Assembly: GCA_947500385.1 (NCBI GenBank)
Contig: CANMSA010000016.1
Location: 62,001 to 126,000 of the forward strand
Reading direction: 5' to 3'
Source: an uncultured Flavobacteriaceae bacterium
Lineage (GTDB): Bacteria; Bacteroidota; Bacteroidia; Flavobacteriales; Flavobacteriaceae
Length of the DNA: 64,000 bases
The notes under the pieces were generated by a model. It ran no database searches, was not told the origin of the DNA, and saw nothing but the letters and a program-made list of their open reading frames with translations. Within the stretch, counting starts at the first letter, position 1. Every line of letters starts with the position of its first letter. Positions 36,834 through 46,125 of the stretch are shown in pieces. The position numbers and the translations under genes were made by a program.

Positions 36834-37736
36834 CTAGTGTTTCGCACTTAGCCCAAATACTTTTACGGAAGCAAAAGCCCCTTCATCACGTGTCTGAAAG
36901 TAATTTCCCACCTTAAAGTAGTTTTCAAAAATTCCCCAGCGCTTTATACTGGGACTATCATAGACAAAAAATTCGCTTTTATTCAAGGAAACGACCATCT
37001 TACCATCACTTACGTTCACCTCAATTGTAAATTTCCGAAAGCCCACCTCCTGTTCAAATGTTTTTCCCTTATCATCGGTCCAAGCTTCTTTATGTAAAAT
37101 TCCTTCATTATCTACACCTTCATACTTCAAGACCTTTGTCTTGACCCTTATTTTGCCATTCTGCCAGTAAATCTTCAATATGGGCGGTGCGTTATTATCT
37201 TTTTGACCGATCAAATCGCGTTGCGCATTTGTCAGTCGCCCATGAATCTGGGCAATAATTACCTTGTGATATTTTCCATCCGCAGCCCTGGAGACATCAC
37301 CCATCGCCATTTTGGCCTTTAAAACGCCTCCTTCCGCAAAGGTCCAGTTTACATTATCATCACCGGGAACCATTTGCTCCCGAAGTTCAGACCTTGAATA
37401 TTTTGTATTTGCAGTGGTCGCATCCGTAGGTTTGGCATAAAAAACCAATGCTCCCGCCGTTGAATCATTATACATATACGGTTTTAGCGTCTCGTTGGTA
37501 GCATACGCCAGAATTTTAGGAGGACTAACACTAATGGCACCTCCCTTTCCCTTACCTTCGGGGATAGTCACTTTCCAGTTGGTTAAATCTACCGCTGGAA
37601 GTTTTACTTTCTTTTTCCGCTTTTTGTGTTTTTTAGTTTTCGAAACCTTGCCGGTATCTACTGCTTGGCACGTACCATTTACAGCAACGAATGTCACTAT
37701 TAAAAATGCTACTATATGTTTTCGAAAAATCCTCAT
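36834..37736 (-). CDS. PL7 alginate lyase, secreted, with basic linker
   Basis: The 300-residue protein has a signal peptide without a good lipobox (AVNGTCQA), so it is likely released. A very basic linker (SKTKKHKKRKKKVK) follows, then one PL7 domain (about 50-300) with SRSELREQM, QIH in IIAQIHGRL, and YFKVGNYFQ. It is clearly related to the PL7 encoded 6 bp downstream, probably by gene duplication, but the linker charges are opposite. It may be the freely diffusing or polymer-binding partner of the anchored enzyme. Confidence 0.94.
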   Translation of the reverse strand: MRIFRKHIVAFLIVTFVAVNGTCQAVDTGKVSKTKKHKKRKKKVKLPAVDLTNWKVTIPEGKGKGGAISVSPPKILAYATNETLKPYMYNDSTAGALVFYAKPTDATTANTKYSRSELREQMVPGDDNVNWTFAEGGVLKAKMAMGDVSRAADGKYHKVIIAQIHGRLTNAQRDLIGQKDNNAPPILKIYWQNGKIRVKTKVLKYEGVDNEGILHKEAWTDDKGKTFEQEVGFRKFTIEVNVSDGKMVVSLNKSEFFVYDSPSIKRWGIFENYFKVGNYFQTRDEGAFASVKVFGLSAKH

Positions 37737-37803
37737 TCTACCAAGTCGTTATTGGCCTGAAAAATAGTATGTAGGCCCTTGTTTAAAATTTATTCGATGA
37801 TAC

Positions 37804-37838
37804 AACCACCCAGACTCATACGATGAGCCCGGGTGGTT
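37804..37838. other. Intercistronic hairpin between PKD lipoprotein and PL7 genes
   Basis: AACCACCC (37804-37811) and GGGTGGTT (37831-37838) form an 8-bp GC-rich stem, with an inner CTCA/TGAG stem. No T tract follows. It lies in the 130-bp gap that separates the susC-susD-PKD part of the operon from the two lyase genes, so it could set different mRNA levels for the two parts. Confidence 0.55.
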
Positions 37839-37866
37839 CTCATCTTCATTAATGGTTTATCCCTAA

Positions 37867-39840
37867 TTAATCCTGGGTGATTTCGATGTTATCAAAGAAA
37901 GCTTCGGCAGCATTGTCGATCACATCTTTATTCCTGACATAAATCACGATTTCATTGGTAGACGCCGTAAATTCAAAGGTACTGGTAGCATACGCATCAC
38001 CAGCGGTGGCGAAAATATTTGGAATCGCAAAATACGCATCGATTGCAGGATCTGAAGTTGAGGCATTGATACCGACCTCATCTTCAATTTCAGTATTTAA
38101 AATGAATACTTCGGACGTTATGCCGTCTGCAGTGGTCCTTGCATCGATAGAGAACGTATAGGTCTCTCCTTGTTGCACGGTAACTACTTGATATAAACGA
38201 CGGCCTCTCTCATCTAATTTGGCACCTCTTGTACCATTGTTCCCATCGCTTGTAGAGCCTGCTTGCTCACTGTTATCACCATAAAAACTATCGAGCCAAC
38301 TATCCAAGGCGCCATTATCCCAAAGTGGATCGTAAGGGCTAGGAATCTCATTTCCATCATTATCCACCACGGTGCTATTTGGAGTCATATCCCAAGCATC
38401 CGCATTGTCACCCGTATTCACGGTAAACTCATCAAATGTACCATTGAGTACTTGCACTACAAAACCTTCCGACACGACCAACTGTTCGGTAGCCACGTCG
38501 GTAGCGCCGGTAATACTATACGCAGTTAAAGTCACATCATAGATTCCATCTTCCGAATAGGTATGTGACGGGTTCATTCCGGTAAACTGGAATCCGTCTC
38601 CAAATTCCCATAACAACATCACTGCATCCTCAGAAGCATCTGTAAAACTGTACGTTCTGTAGTCATTGGGATCGACCTCGAAAGTAAATGCTGCCGTAAC
38701 GGGAGCTTGTATGTCGATGGTTTGACTTAAAGCGGTAGATAAATTGGTTTCTCCTATTGCCGTAAGCGTAACGGTATATTCAGCGGCCGAATCGTATGTA
38801 TGTGTGGGGGATTCTTCCGTGGAGGTATTTCCATCTCCAAAATCCCATTCATACGCGATGGCGTTGGTTGAGGAGTTGGTAAAGGTATACTCCAGAAAAT
38901 TAGTTTCACTTTGCGCAGAACTAAATCCTACAGAAGGTGGTACCGCCCCGGGAAGACCTACATCAATGGTAAAATCATCGAGTCTGGCCTCAACGTCCCC
39001 ATTAAAGAAATAAATCGCGACGGTATTATTGATACCTGAATTAAACGACAATTTCTGTTGCAAATAAACATCTGGCTCCGAATCATCGGTCACGGTGACG
39101 GACGCAATCGTTCCATCCGCCGCTTCTTCGGCGGTCGTGAACGTTCCCCCATTTTCCGTTACCCCCAAAACCGATACAATTAGTCTAGGATCGGAAGAAC
39201 CGCTAAGCATCGTGTACCAAAAACTTAAGTCGTAGTTGGTATCCGGTTCTACGGTAATTTCCTGATAACCCGCACGATCTGCGGCAGGCAGTGGTAGTTT
39301 GGCCCCTTGATCTCCGAAGGTTACCGGGCTACCGGTAATCTGAATTACCCCTCCGATATCATTACGCCAGGAGTCACGACCATCTCCGCCCCCTTCTGGG
39401 AGGGTGTCATCTTCAAAACCTGGTTCTAAAATGATGGGCTGAAACGGGCCTTCAACAACCATAACATCAATGGTTACGGTTCCTTCGATACCATTTCCAT
39501 CCGTGGCGGTCAAAGATACCGCATAGGTGCCCTCACCGTCTTCAAATGTGAACGTTGGGTCTTCCTCGTCGGAGGTATTGCCATTTCCAAAATCCCACGC
39601 ATAATCCAAAGCCTCCGTAGAAAGATTCGTAAAATTGATCATTCTAAAATCATCCGATGAGGAAGCGTACGAAAAGTTTGCTTCAGGAAATACCGTATCG
39701 GCTTTTGAATTTGATTCTGGCAATTCATCCCTGAAAATTTCGTCACCAACACAACTCACTATAATACTGGTCGTTACCAAACAGAGTAACAACAGCTTTG
39801 TTTTGTCAAAAAAGTTTAATTTATGTCTCATTGTTTTCAT
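37867..39840 (-). CDS. PKD-domain surface lipoprotein, probable alginate-binding protein
   Basis: The 657-residue protein has a lipoprotein signal (SIIVSC). A PKD domain (about 50-132) is followed by a beta-sandwich module (about 135-295), two more PKD domains (about 303-380 and 382-462) and a C-terminal beta-sandwich (about 465-657). The PKD signatures YAWDFGNGNTS, YEWDFGDGNTS and LWEFGDG are clear. No catalytic motif is seen. Directly following susC and susD (7-bp gap), it fits the role of the SusE/F-type surface glycan-binding protein. PKD domains act as spacers; the beta-sandwiches would bind the polysaccharide. Confidence 0.88.
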   Translation of the reverse strand: MKTMRHKLNFFDKTKLLLLCLVTTSIIVSCVGDEIFRDELPESNSKADTVFPEANFSYASSSDDFRMINFTNLSTEALDYAWDFGNGNTSDEEDPTFTFEDGEGTYAVSLTATDGNGIEGTVTIDVMVVEGPFQPIILEPGFEDDTLPEGGGDGRDSWRNDIGGVIQITGSPVTFGDQGAKLPLPAADRAGYQEITVEPDTNYDLSFWYTMLSGSSDPRLIVSVLGVTENGGTFTTAEEAADGTIASVTVTDDSEPDVYLQQKLSFNSGINNTVAIYFFNGDVEARLDDFTIDVGLPGAVPPSVGFSSAQSETNFLEYTFTNSSTNAIAYEWDFGDGNTSTEESPTHTYDSAAEYTVTLTAIGETNLSTALSQTIDIQAPVTAAFTFEVDPNDYRTYSFTDASEDAVMLLWEFGDGFQFTGMNPSHTYSEDGIYDVTLTAYSITGATDVATEQLVVSEGFVVQVLNGTFDEFTVNTGDNADAWDMTPNSTVVDNDGNEIPSPYDPLWDNGALDSWLDSFYGDNSEQAGSTSDGNNGTRGAKLDERGRRLYQVVTVQQGETYTFSIDARTTADGITSEVFILNTEIEDEVGINASTSDPAIDAYFAIPNIFATAGDAYATSTFEFTASTNEIVIYVRNKDVIDNAAEAFFDNIEITQD

Positions 39841-39847
39841 GTTAGTA

Positions 39848-41299
39848 TTAATACCCTGGATTTTGTGTCAACAGCCCATCGCTTATATTGATTTCCCTTG
39901 CTGGAATCGGTAACAATAAGGCTCTGGCTGAAAAGACATATCCCATTTCGTCGGCGTGTGCACTCAAAACGGTTTCTGCAACCCCAAATCTGAGTAAATC
40001 ATACCAGCGTTGGTTCTCAAATGCCAATTCTACGCGTCGTTCAGTTAAAAGTTCTGTTTTCGATACACTGGAGACACTGTTAGGAGCTGTATCGGGAAAT
40101 GCCCGATCTCGAATCTTTTGAAAAGAGGTCAACGCCCCGATATCAGAGGTGCTTGTACCTGAACCGATCGCAGCTTCTACATGCATTAACAATACATCGG
40201 CATAGCGTATGGCGATGTAATCGTTCCCCGCATTCCGCGCATTTTCGCCGTACGAAGGAGGAGAGGTCGTAATGTCGGAACCTTCCGGTAAAAACTTTAT
40301 TACTTCGCTCGAAGTTCCAAAGGTCGTAAAGGATACCGCGGTTCTATCGCCACCAAATGCCGTAAAATCGGCGATCAAGTTATCATTTACTATATTCTGA
40401 CCATCTTCCCTACCTTGCCGAAAAGCCGATGTAAACTCTGCCGAAAATCCTTGACTTTCTAGTGGGTTACCTGCGGCATATTGAATCGCAAAAATAATTT
40501 CGTCATTCAATTCATTATAAAAGACATCCGAAAAATTGGGTTCCAAATCAAACTCCGCGCTATTGATAATCGACTCACACAATTGTTGGGCACCCGCATA
40601 ATTACGGGTCGGCTGTGTCATATATACCTTGGCCAATAGTGCCTGGGCGGCCGCTTTTGAAGCCCTAGCTTTATGGGAATTATCCAGAACATTCGCAGCT
40701 TCCTGCAAATCTGCCACGATTTGGGCATAAATCTGTTCCTCTGGTATTCGTGTAAAAAGCGCCTCGTTATCAGTGGGGCCAACGACTTCTGTTACCAAGG
40801 GTACATCACTAAACAAACGTACTAGTTTGAAATAGGCATAGGCTCTTAGAAACTTGACCTCCGCCGTATAACTTGCCCTATTTGCCTCATCGGCAACTTC
40901 TATAAAGTTCAAGACATTATTGGCCCTGAAAATCACTTCATACATCGAGGCATAAAAATCCTCCGACTCCACATTGTTCGCATTGACCACATATCGGTGA
41001 AAATCCGATTTTGAGCCTTCAAGTGTGGCATTCCTCGTATTATCGGTTCTATGTTCGGTTAAAAGGTGTTCAAATTGCACCCCTCTGTTGGCAACGCCAA
41101 TATTGGTCACCGTGCTTTCATTCACTCCTTGGAGGGCATCATAGACGCCAAATACCCCGGCCAAGACATCATCATCGGTTTGAAAAAAAGCATCGACCAC
41201 CACTACGGTATCTGGCAATGGATTTAAGAACTCTTCAGTATCACATGAAACAAAAACGGACACTGTTACGGCAAAGATTAAATATTTTATATGTTTCAT
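39848..41299 (-). CDS. susD: SusD/RagB family surface glycan-binding lipoprotein
   Basis: The 483-residue protein has a lipoprotein signal (VFVSC) and the SusD-family N-terminus (EEFLNPLPDTVV). A TPR-like helical core (FLRAYAYFKLVRLFSDVPLV) precedes the conserved C-terminus (ERRVELAFENQRWYDLLRFG). SusD proteins form the lid of the SusC transporter and bind oligosaccharides at the cell surface. Its gene follows susC by 16 bp, and the lyases downstream point to alginate oligomers as ligand. Confidence 0.95.
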   Translation of the reverse strand: MKHIKYLIFAVTVSVFVSCDTEEFLNPLPDTVVVVDAFFQTDDDVLAGVFGVYDALQGVNESTVTNIGVANRGVQFEHLLTEHRTDNTRNATLEGSKSDFHRYVVNANNVESEDFYASMYEVIFRANNVLNFIEVADEANRASYTAEVKFLRAYAYFKLVRLFSDVPLVTEVVGPTDNEALFTRIPEEQIYAQIVADLQEAANVLDNSHKARASKAAAQALLAKVYMTQPTRNYAGAQQLCESIINSAEFDLEPNFSDVFYNELNDEIIFAIQYAAGNPLESQGFSAEFTSAFRQGREDGQNIVNDNLIADFTAFGGDRTAVSFTTFGTSSEVIKFLPEGSDITTSPPSYGENARNAGNDYIAIRYADVLLMHVEAAIGSGTSTSDIGALTSFQKIRDRAFPDTAPNSVSSVSKTELLTERRVELAFENQRWYDLLRFGVAETVLSAHADEMGYVFSARALLLPIPAREINISDGLLTQNPGY

Positions 41300-41315
41300 T
41301 ATTCTATTTTTTTAT

Positions 41316-44300
41316 TTAAAAATCAATGTTCACACCGAATGTCACCGTCTTAAATATCGGAGTACCGGCCCGTTGGGAACCGTAGGCTCTAGGATTGCTG
41401 CCATCAACATGTTCTGGGTTGAATCCGTGATAATCGTCAGCAGTGATATAAATCAAATTCTGGGCCGTGGCGTATAGTCGCAAACCATCCAGTCCTACGC
41501 GATCGAGCACATCAGACGAAAAGTTGTACCCAAGATTTACGTTGCGTAGGGAAAAATAATCCGCACTTGCAATCACTTCACTTGTCAACACCTTTTCCTG
41601 GATAAAGGATGGATGCGGAACAAGCCCGTCGGCCACCGCTTGCAATTCACCCCCACTTCTGGTTCTGTTTCCAAACCAGTTATAGAAATATTGGTCCCCT
41701 ATGTTATTTACTTGGGCTCCTAAACTTCCTTGCACCATGAAGGAGAAATCAAAGTCTCCCATTCTAAATTCATTCGTAAAGCTGTATACCAAATCTGGGT
41801 ATGGATCTCCTAAAATAGTTTTGTCTTCCTCGGTTATAATCCCGTCACCATTTAAATCCTTAACGATGGTATCATCGGCTTGGCCATTGATTCGATTCCA
41901 AGGATTGTCTACATAGGTAGTTCTAAAAGAAGTGTCATCATAGGCTTCTGTATCTACCACATATCCCCAAAATGACGAGATAGGTTCTCCGATTCGGTTG
42001 ATCCATTGTGAATTTCTACCGTAGGTATCTTCGATCAAGGCATTGTTGGAATCTCCAAAACTGAGTAATTCATTTTGGTTGGTAGATGCGATCAAGGTCG
42101 AATTCCATCCAAAATTTTCGTTCACAATGTTTTTGGTTCTCAACTCAAACTCCCATCCCCTATTTTGTACTTCTCCCAAGTTGACTATACCGTTGGAAAA
42201 TCCGGTAAGATACGATACCGGGTTGTTCAACAGCAATTCATCACTGTTACGTTGGTAGTAATCCAAGGATCCGGTTATTCTGTTATTTAAGAATCCGTAA
42301 TCCAGTCCTATGGTCGATTCTTCCGAAGCTTCCCATTGCAACAATGCGTTTGCGATATTCAGTGGTGAAACCCCTGAAACGGTCACACCGTCTACAATTG
42401 CGTTTGAATTTTGCAACAGTGCCAAATACGGCCAAGTATTTACCACTTCGGTGCCTACGTTGAAATTCTCGGCCCCTGTAAGACCGTAACTAGCTCTAAA
42501 TTTTAGATTGCTGACCGTTTCGCTATTCAGCAGAAAATTTTCTTTGGCAACATTCCAACCTACCGATACCGCGGGGAAATTACCCCATTTGGAGTCGATC
42601 CCAAAAACCGAACTACCGTCTCTTCTAAAAGAAGCATTGAATAGGTATTTGTCTTTATAGGCATAATTGATTCGTGCGAAGTAACCGATCTTTTTTAACT
42701 CGGTGTTGGATTGGAACACGGTCGTATTTTCAGGATTGGCCCCTTGTACGTTCTTGAGACGATCATCGGTAAACCCACTTGCATTCACTTGGCTCGTTTC
42801 GCTTTTTCGTTGCTGTACGGTAAGGCCGCCCAATAAGTTAAGGTCGTGATCCCCGAACGTCTTGTTATACGATAAGGTATTATCAGAAATAAGACGGGTA
42901 CGAAACCTGTTCTCCAAGAAATAGTTCGATCTGCTCGCACCGGCCGCATGGTAGTTGGTACCATCATAACGGTCTCTTTTTCGTTGTTCAAGTGTGATCC
43001 CTAAAGATGTTTTTGCCGTTAGCCCTTCTAAAAGTTCATAACTAAGATAGGTAGAGCCAAATAACTTGGTATTGAACTCATAGTGCTCTCGCTCTACATA
43101 TTGTTGATAGGGATTCGAATCCCCAGAAGTACGGGGTCGTTCTGTATTCCCGTCGTTATCCAAATCCAAATTGATCAGGTGGTTTTCAAAAAAGTAATCG
43201 CCCACCCCCACATTCGGGTAGTTATCGCGATTAATGAACTGCAAGGTTTCTTCCGTATGAAAAATAGGCAACCAAGGCGACTGACGCGTTGGGTTATGGA
43301 TCGAGGTCGGCAACCGTCTTTGTTCCGTATAGGAAGGTGTTGCCCGAATTCCAAATTTAAACCGATCTCCTATTTTGGAATCTACTTTCAAATTTGCAGT
43401 GTACAATTTGTAATCATCGGTAATAACAACCCCTTCATCATGCAGATACCGCAAGGAAGTACTGAACTTCGTATCCTCGGTACCGCCGCGAGCGGACAAC
43501 GAATGGCTTGTAACCGTTCCCCCGTTAAAAAAAACATCTTGCCAGTCCCGATCAATTCCTGTAGTAGCGACCAATAGTTGGGCATACAAGGTTTCTCCGG
43601 AAAGGGTTCCCGTTGCAGCTTGCTCTACTCTTGCCCAATCGGCAACACTCTTGCGATAATCATCGCTTCCGTGCGCTTGCTTGTAGCCCGTGTAGGTTTG
43701 ATAGCTGAATTTTGTTTTTCCTGTTTTACCACTTTTTGTAGTGATCAGGATTACCCCATTGGCACCTTCACTACCATAAATAGATGCGGACGCCGCATCT
43801 TTCAGTACTTCGAAAGACTCCACATCGTTCATATCGATGTTCGCAAGGAAATCTGAACTTACCACAATACCATCTACGACCAAGGCCGGACCGGAATCTG
43901 CCGTGATAGACCCAACACCCCTTATGGTGATCGTAGGAGCTCCACCGGCTTCCGCATTGGTTGCCTGGATGTTTACCCCGGAAACCTGCCCGATTAGGGC
44001 ATCATCGACCCTTGATACTGCAATTTGATCCAACGTTTCATTGGTAACCTTTGAAATAGAACCAGTAATTGTGGATTTTTTCTGAGTACCATACCCTACT
44101 ACCACTACCTCATCGAGTTGGGCAGCGTCTTCGACCATCACTACGTTTATACTTGTCTGCCCACTTATTATGACCGATTGGCCAACATAGCCTAAGGCTG
44201 AAAATTGAAGCACGTCGCCTTCGGTTACGGTAATTTGAAAATTCCCATCAAAATCGGAGGAAGTCCCCTTGGTGGTGTTTAAAATTACAACGTTTACCCC

Positions 44301-44420
44301 AGGAACAGGTATGCCCGCTTCATCGGCAGTTGTTCCGGACAGGGTATAGCCGTCCTGAGCAAATAATGCAATGTTGACGAACAACATCACAATAAAAGTG
44401 AATTTCATTTTTAATTTCAT
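41316..44420 (-). CDS. susC: SusC/RagA TonB-dependent outer-membrane transporter
   Basis: The 1034-residue protein has a signal peptide (NIALFAQ) and a carboxypeptidase-regulatory-like domain (about 25-100; GIPVPGVNVVILNTTKGTSS). The TonB-box region DEVVVVGYGTQKK and a plug domain (about 115-225; GVNIQATNAEAGGAPTITIRG) precede a long beta-barrel ending in Phe. It would import alginate oligosaccharides, powered through TonB. It is the first gene of the operon susC-susD-PKD-PL7-PL7, preceded by a long structured leader and a triple operator. Confidence 0.95.
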   Translation of the reverse strand: MKLKMKFTFIVMLFVNIALFAQDGYTLSGTTADEAGIPVPGVNVVILNTTKGTSSDFDGNFQITVTEGDVLQFSALGYVGQSVIISGQTSINVVMVEDAAQLDEVVVVGYGTQKKSTITGSISKVTNETLDQIAVSRVDDALIGQVSGVNIQATNAEAGGAPTITIRGVGSITADSGPALVVDGIVVSSDFLANIDMNDVESFEVLKDAASASIYGSEGANGVILITTKSGKTGKTKFSYQTYTGYKQAHGSDDYRKSVADWARVEQAATGTLSGETLYAQLLVATTGIDRDWQDVFFNGGTVTSHSLSARGGTEDTKFSTSLRYLHDEGVVITDDYKLYTANLKVDSKIGDRFKFGIRATPSYTEQRRLPTSIHNPTRQSPWLPIFHTEETLQFINRDNYPNVGVGDYFFENHLINLDLDNDGNTERPRTSGDSNPYQQYVEREHYEFNTKLFGSTYLSYELLEGLTAKTSLGITLEQRKRDRYDGTNYHAAGASRSNYFLENRFRTRLISDNTLSYNKTFGDHDLNLLGGLTVQQRKSETSQVNASGFTDDRLKNVQGANPENTTVFQSNTELKKIGYFARINYAYKDKYLFNASFRRDGSSVFGIDSKWGNFPAVSVGWNVAKENFLLNSETVSNLKFRASYGLTGAENFNVGTEVVNTWPYLALLQNSNAIVDGVTVSGVSPLNIANALLQWEASEESTIGLDYGFLNNRITGSLDYYQRNSDELLLNNPVSYLTGFSNGIVNLGEVQNRGWEFELRTKNIVNENFGWNSTLIASTNQNELLSFGDSNNALIEDTYGRNSQWINRIGEPISSFWGYVVDTEAYDDTSFRTTYVDNPWNRINGQADDTIVKDLNGDGIITEEDKTILGDPYPDLVYSFTNEFRMGDFDFSFMVQGSLGAQVNNIGDQYFYNWFGNRTRSGGELQAVADGLVPHPSFIQEKVLTSEVIASADYFSLRNVNLGYNFSSDVLDRVGLDGLRLYATAQNLIYITADDYHGFNPEHVDGSNPRAYGSQRAGTPIFKTVTFGVNIDF

Positions 44421-44727
44421 TTGTGATTCTTATTAAGTTAGCAAATAGGTACATACCCTTTTGGGCGTGCAGGTCTGTAGGTGAACCTAGTCCTCGTACT
44501 GTGTTTACTAAAACCACGCGGGAACCTTTGAAGTAAAGGATTTTTCCTATTTTTGCAATAGGCATGTATGTTTTGATACCTGCATGTTTTAGTATTACTT
44601 CCCTTCGAAATGAAGTAATCAATTTTCAAAAGGATGGGCGTGCACCCGTCCTTTTTTTTGTAGCGTACTTTATGTTTTCATGATGCTTCGATTAGGTTAA
44701 ATTGAGTTTCGTTTAGTGTTTGTTAAA
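44421..44727 (-). other. Long structured 5-prime leader of susC
   Basis: About 300 bp separate the operator/promoter from the susC start, with no convincing gene. Read on either strand it has three hairpins. The first is AAAAGGATGGG/CCCGTCCTTTT (44628-44655), followed by eight T on the plus strand. The second is ATTACTTC/GAAGTAAT (44594-44601 with 44612-44619). The third is CCTTT/AAAGG before a T run on the plus strand, near 44525-44550. GGGCGTGCA is repeated at 44463 and 44636. Short minus-strand frames here look like chance. Confidence 0.5.
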
Positions 44728-44770
44728 TTGGTTTTCCATACTGGTTAACCAATTTGGTTGACCAAATATA
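44728..44770 (-). promoter_or_regulatory. Triple operator and promoter of the susC operon
   Basis: Three operator copies lie head to tail with a 13-bp period: TTGGTTTTCCAT (44728-44739), CTGGTTAACCAA (44741-44752) and TTGGTTGACCAA (44754-44765). On the minus strand TATATTTG (44770-44763) fits the Bacteroidota -7 element and overlaps the last copy. The -33 element is weak (TTTT 19 bp upstream). A bound repressor would block the promoter. Confidence 0.75.
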
Positions 44771-44884
44771 TGTTATTAGTTTGTTAAATAAAAATTAATT
44801 TAAAATTTTATGATGCCTTTTTTTGACAACCTAGCAATTTGGTTCCCAGACTATTATTGGTTTGGTAAAAAAAAGGACCTTAAA

Positions 44885-45637
44885 TTACGAGAAAGCCAGT
44901 CCACCGTTAATATCGATATTGGCGCCGGTAATAAATGAAGTAGCCGCAGAAGCCAAACAGGCCACGGTATTCGCGATTTCCTCCGAAGATCCTTGCCGAC
45001 GTAAGGGGGTCATACCTTCTACCTTTGTACGCACCTCATCCTTGGTGAAGGTATCGTGAAAAGTAGTTGCTATCATGCCTGGGCAGAGAGAGTTTACCCG
45101 AATTCCTTTCGGGCCAACCTCCTTCGCCAACCCTCTTGTAAAGGTCATGACCGCTCCTTTTGAGGTTGCATAGGCCAACGACCCGCCACCACCGCCATCT
45201 CTTCCGGCTTGCGAAGCTATGTTTACAATGGCCGCACCGGAACCCATATGTGGCAAAACTGCTTTACAGGCCAAAAAGGTAGAGTTTAAGTTCAATTGAA
45301 TGACTTTATCAAAAAAGGCTTCATCCATCTCTGCAATAGTTTTTCTGGCCACCAGCCCTCCCGCATTGTTCACCAGAACATGGATCGCACTTCCAAAAGC
45401 CTCCCGGGTTTCCTTGACCAAATTGTCTACATCGGCCTTTTTCGTCATATCTCCTTTCACGACGATTGCCTCGCCTCCCACAGCTTTTATCGCATTCAAA
45501 GTTGCTTCGGCATTTGCCTCGTTATTAAGGTAATTTACAACCACCTTTGCGCCCTCGTTTGCGAACTTCAGCGAAATTGCCTTTCCGATATCTCTGGTCC
45601 CTCCTGTTACTATGACCACCTTTCCTTTTAAATCCAT
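44885..45637 (-). CDS. SDR oxidoreductase, probable DEH reductase of the kdgF operon
   Basis: The 250-residue protein has the Rossmann motif TGGTRDIGKAI, NNAGG and the catalytic YATSK. It is cytoplasmic and starts 6 bp after kdgF. In alginate-degrading flavobacteria an SDR beside kdgF reduces DEH, the product of KdgF, to KDG, and that is the most likely role here. It is a different lineage from the SDR at 32577. The gene belongs to the operon double-PL7 - kdgF - SDR. Confidence 0.92.
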   Translation of the reverse strand: MDLKGKVVIVTGGTRDIGKAISLKFANEGAKVVVNYLNNEANAEATLNAIKAVGGEAIVVKGDMTKKADVDNLVKETREAFGSAIHVLVNNAGGLVARKTIAEMDEAFFDKVIQLNLNSTFLACKAVLPHMGSGAAIVNIASQAGRDGGGGGSLAYATSKGAVMTFTRGLAKEVGPKGIRVNSLCPGMIATTFHDTFTKDEVRTKVEGMTPLRRQGSSEEIANTVACLASAATSFITGANIDINGGLAFS

Positions 45638-45643
45638 CCTTTC

Positions 45644-45997
45644 TTATTTTGTCATGAAATCTTCCCGAATCGGGCTAAAAACGTCGATTAAAACTCCTTC
45701 CTTCGTGCATATGGCACCGTGCAATACATGGGGCGGGATATAGACCGTATCCCCTCCTTTGACCAAACGGGTCTGCTCCCCGATAGAAAATTCAAACTCC
45801 CCGCTTTCTACATAGGTTACCTGTGAATGATAATGTTCATGCTTATACCCCACTCCTCCTTCCGAGAAGTGTACTTTCACCAGCATGATGTTGTCATCAT
45901 ACCCCATAATTTTCCTTTTCACACCTTCTCCTACAGCCTCCCACTCTAGGTCTTGATCTAAAATAAATTCCTTACTAGCACCAAATGTTTTCATCAA
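45644..45997 (-). CDS. kdgF: KdgF-type cupin, unsaturated uronate linearising protein
   Basis: The 117-residue single-domain cupin has the metal ligands in YKHEHYHSQVTYVESGEFEF and in PPHVLHGAI. KdgF proteins speed the opening of 4,5-unsaturated monouronates, the end product of alginate or pectin lyases, to the linear keto-uronate. It lies 6 bp before the SDR and downstream of the double PL7 gene, a context that supports the assignment strongly. No signal peptide is present, so it works in the cytoplasm. Confidence 0.93.
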   Translation of the reverse strand: MMKTFGASKEFILDQDLEWEAVGEGVKRKIMGYDDNIMLVKVHFSEGGVGYKHEHYHSQVTYVESGEFEFSIGEQTRLVKGGDTVYIPPHVLHGAICTKEGVLIDVFSPIREDFMTK

Positions 45998-46042
45998 TTT
46001 TAAAATTTTAATTTACTGAAACCCGACGATCAAAAGTTCGAT

Positions 46043-46059
46043 GCTAGCATAAGGCTAGC
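46043..46059. other. Intercistronic hairpin between double PL7 and kdgF genes
   Basis: GCTAGC (46043-46048) and GCTAGC (46054-46059) pair around a 5-base loop in the 128-bp gap. No T tract follows. It is one of three similar hairpins found between lyase or kinase genes and the next gene. Confidence 0.4.
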
Positions 46060-46125
46060 GGTTTGTATTCGAAAAATACTTCTGTTCGTATGCATTTCAT
46101 GTGGTTCTTAACTTTTCTATACGGG

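Noticed and set aside
44320-44629. Minus-strand frames of 63 and 100 codons in the susC leader
   Set aside because: Their products are rich in Arg/Lys without domain pattern and one overlaps the susC start; they look like chance frames in a structured leader.
44839-44868. Further TTGGT-like copies just after the SDR gene (TTGGTTCCCAGA, TTGGTTTGGTAA)
   Set aside because: They are degenerate and not in the 13-bp phase of the others, so I do not count them as operators.
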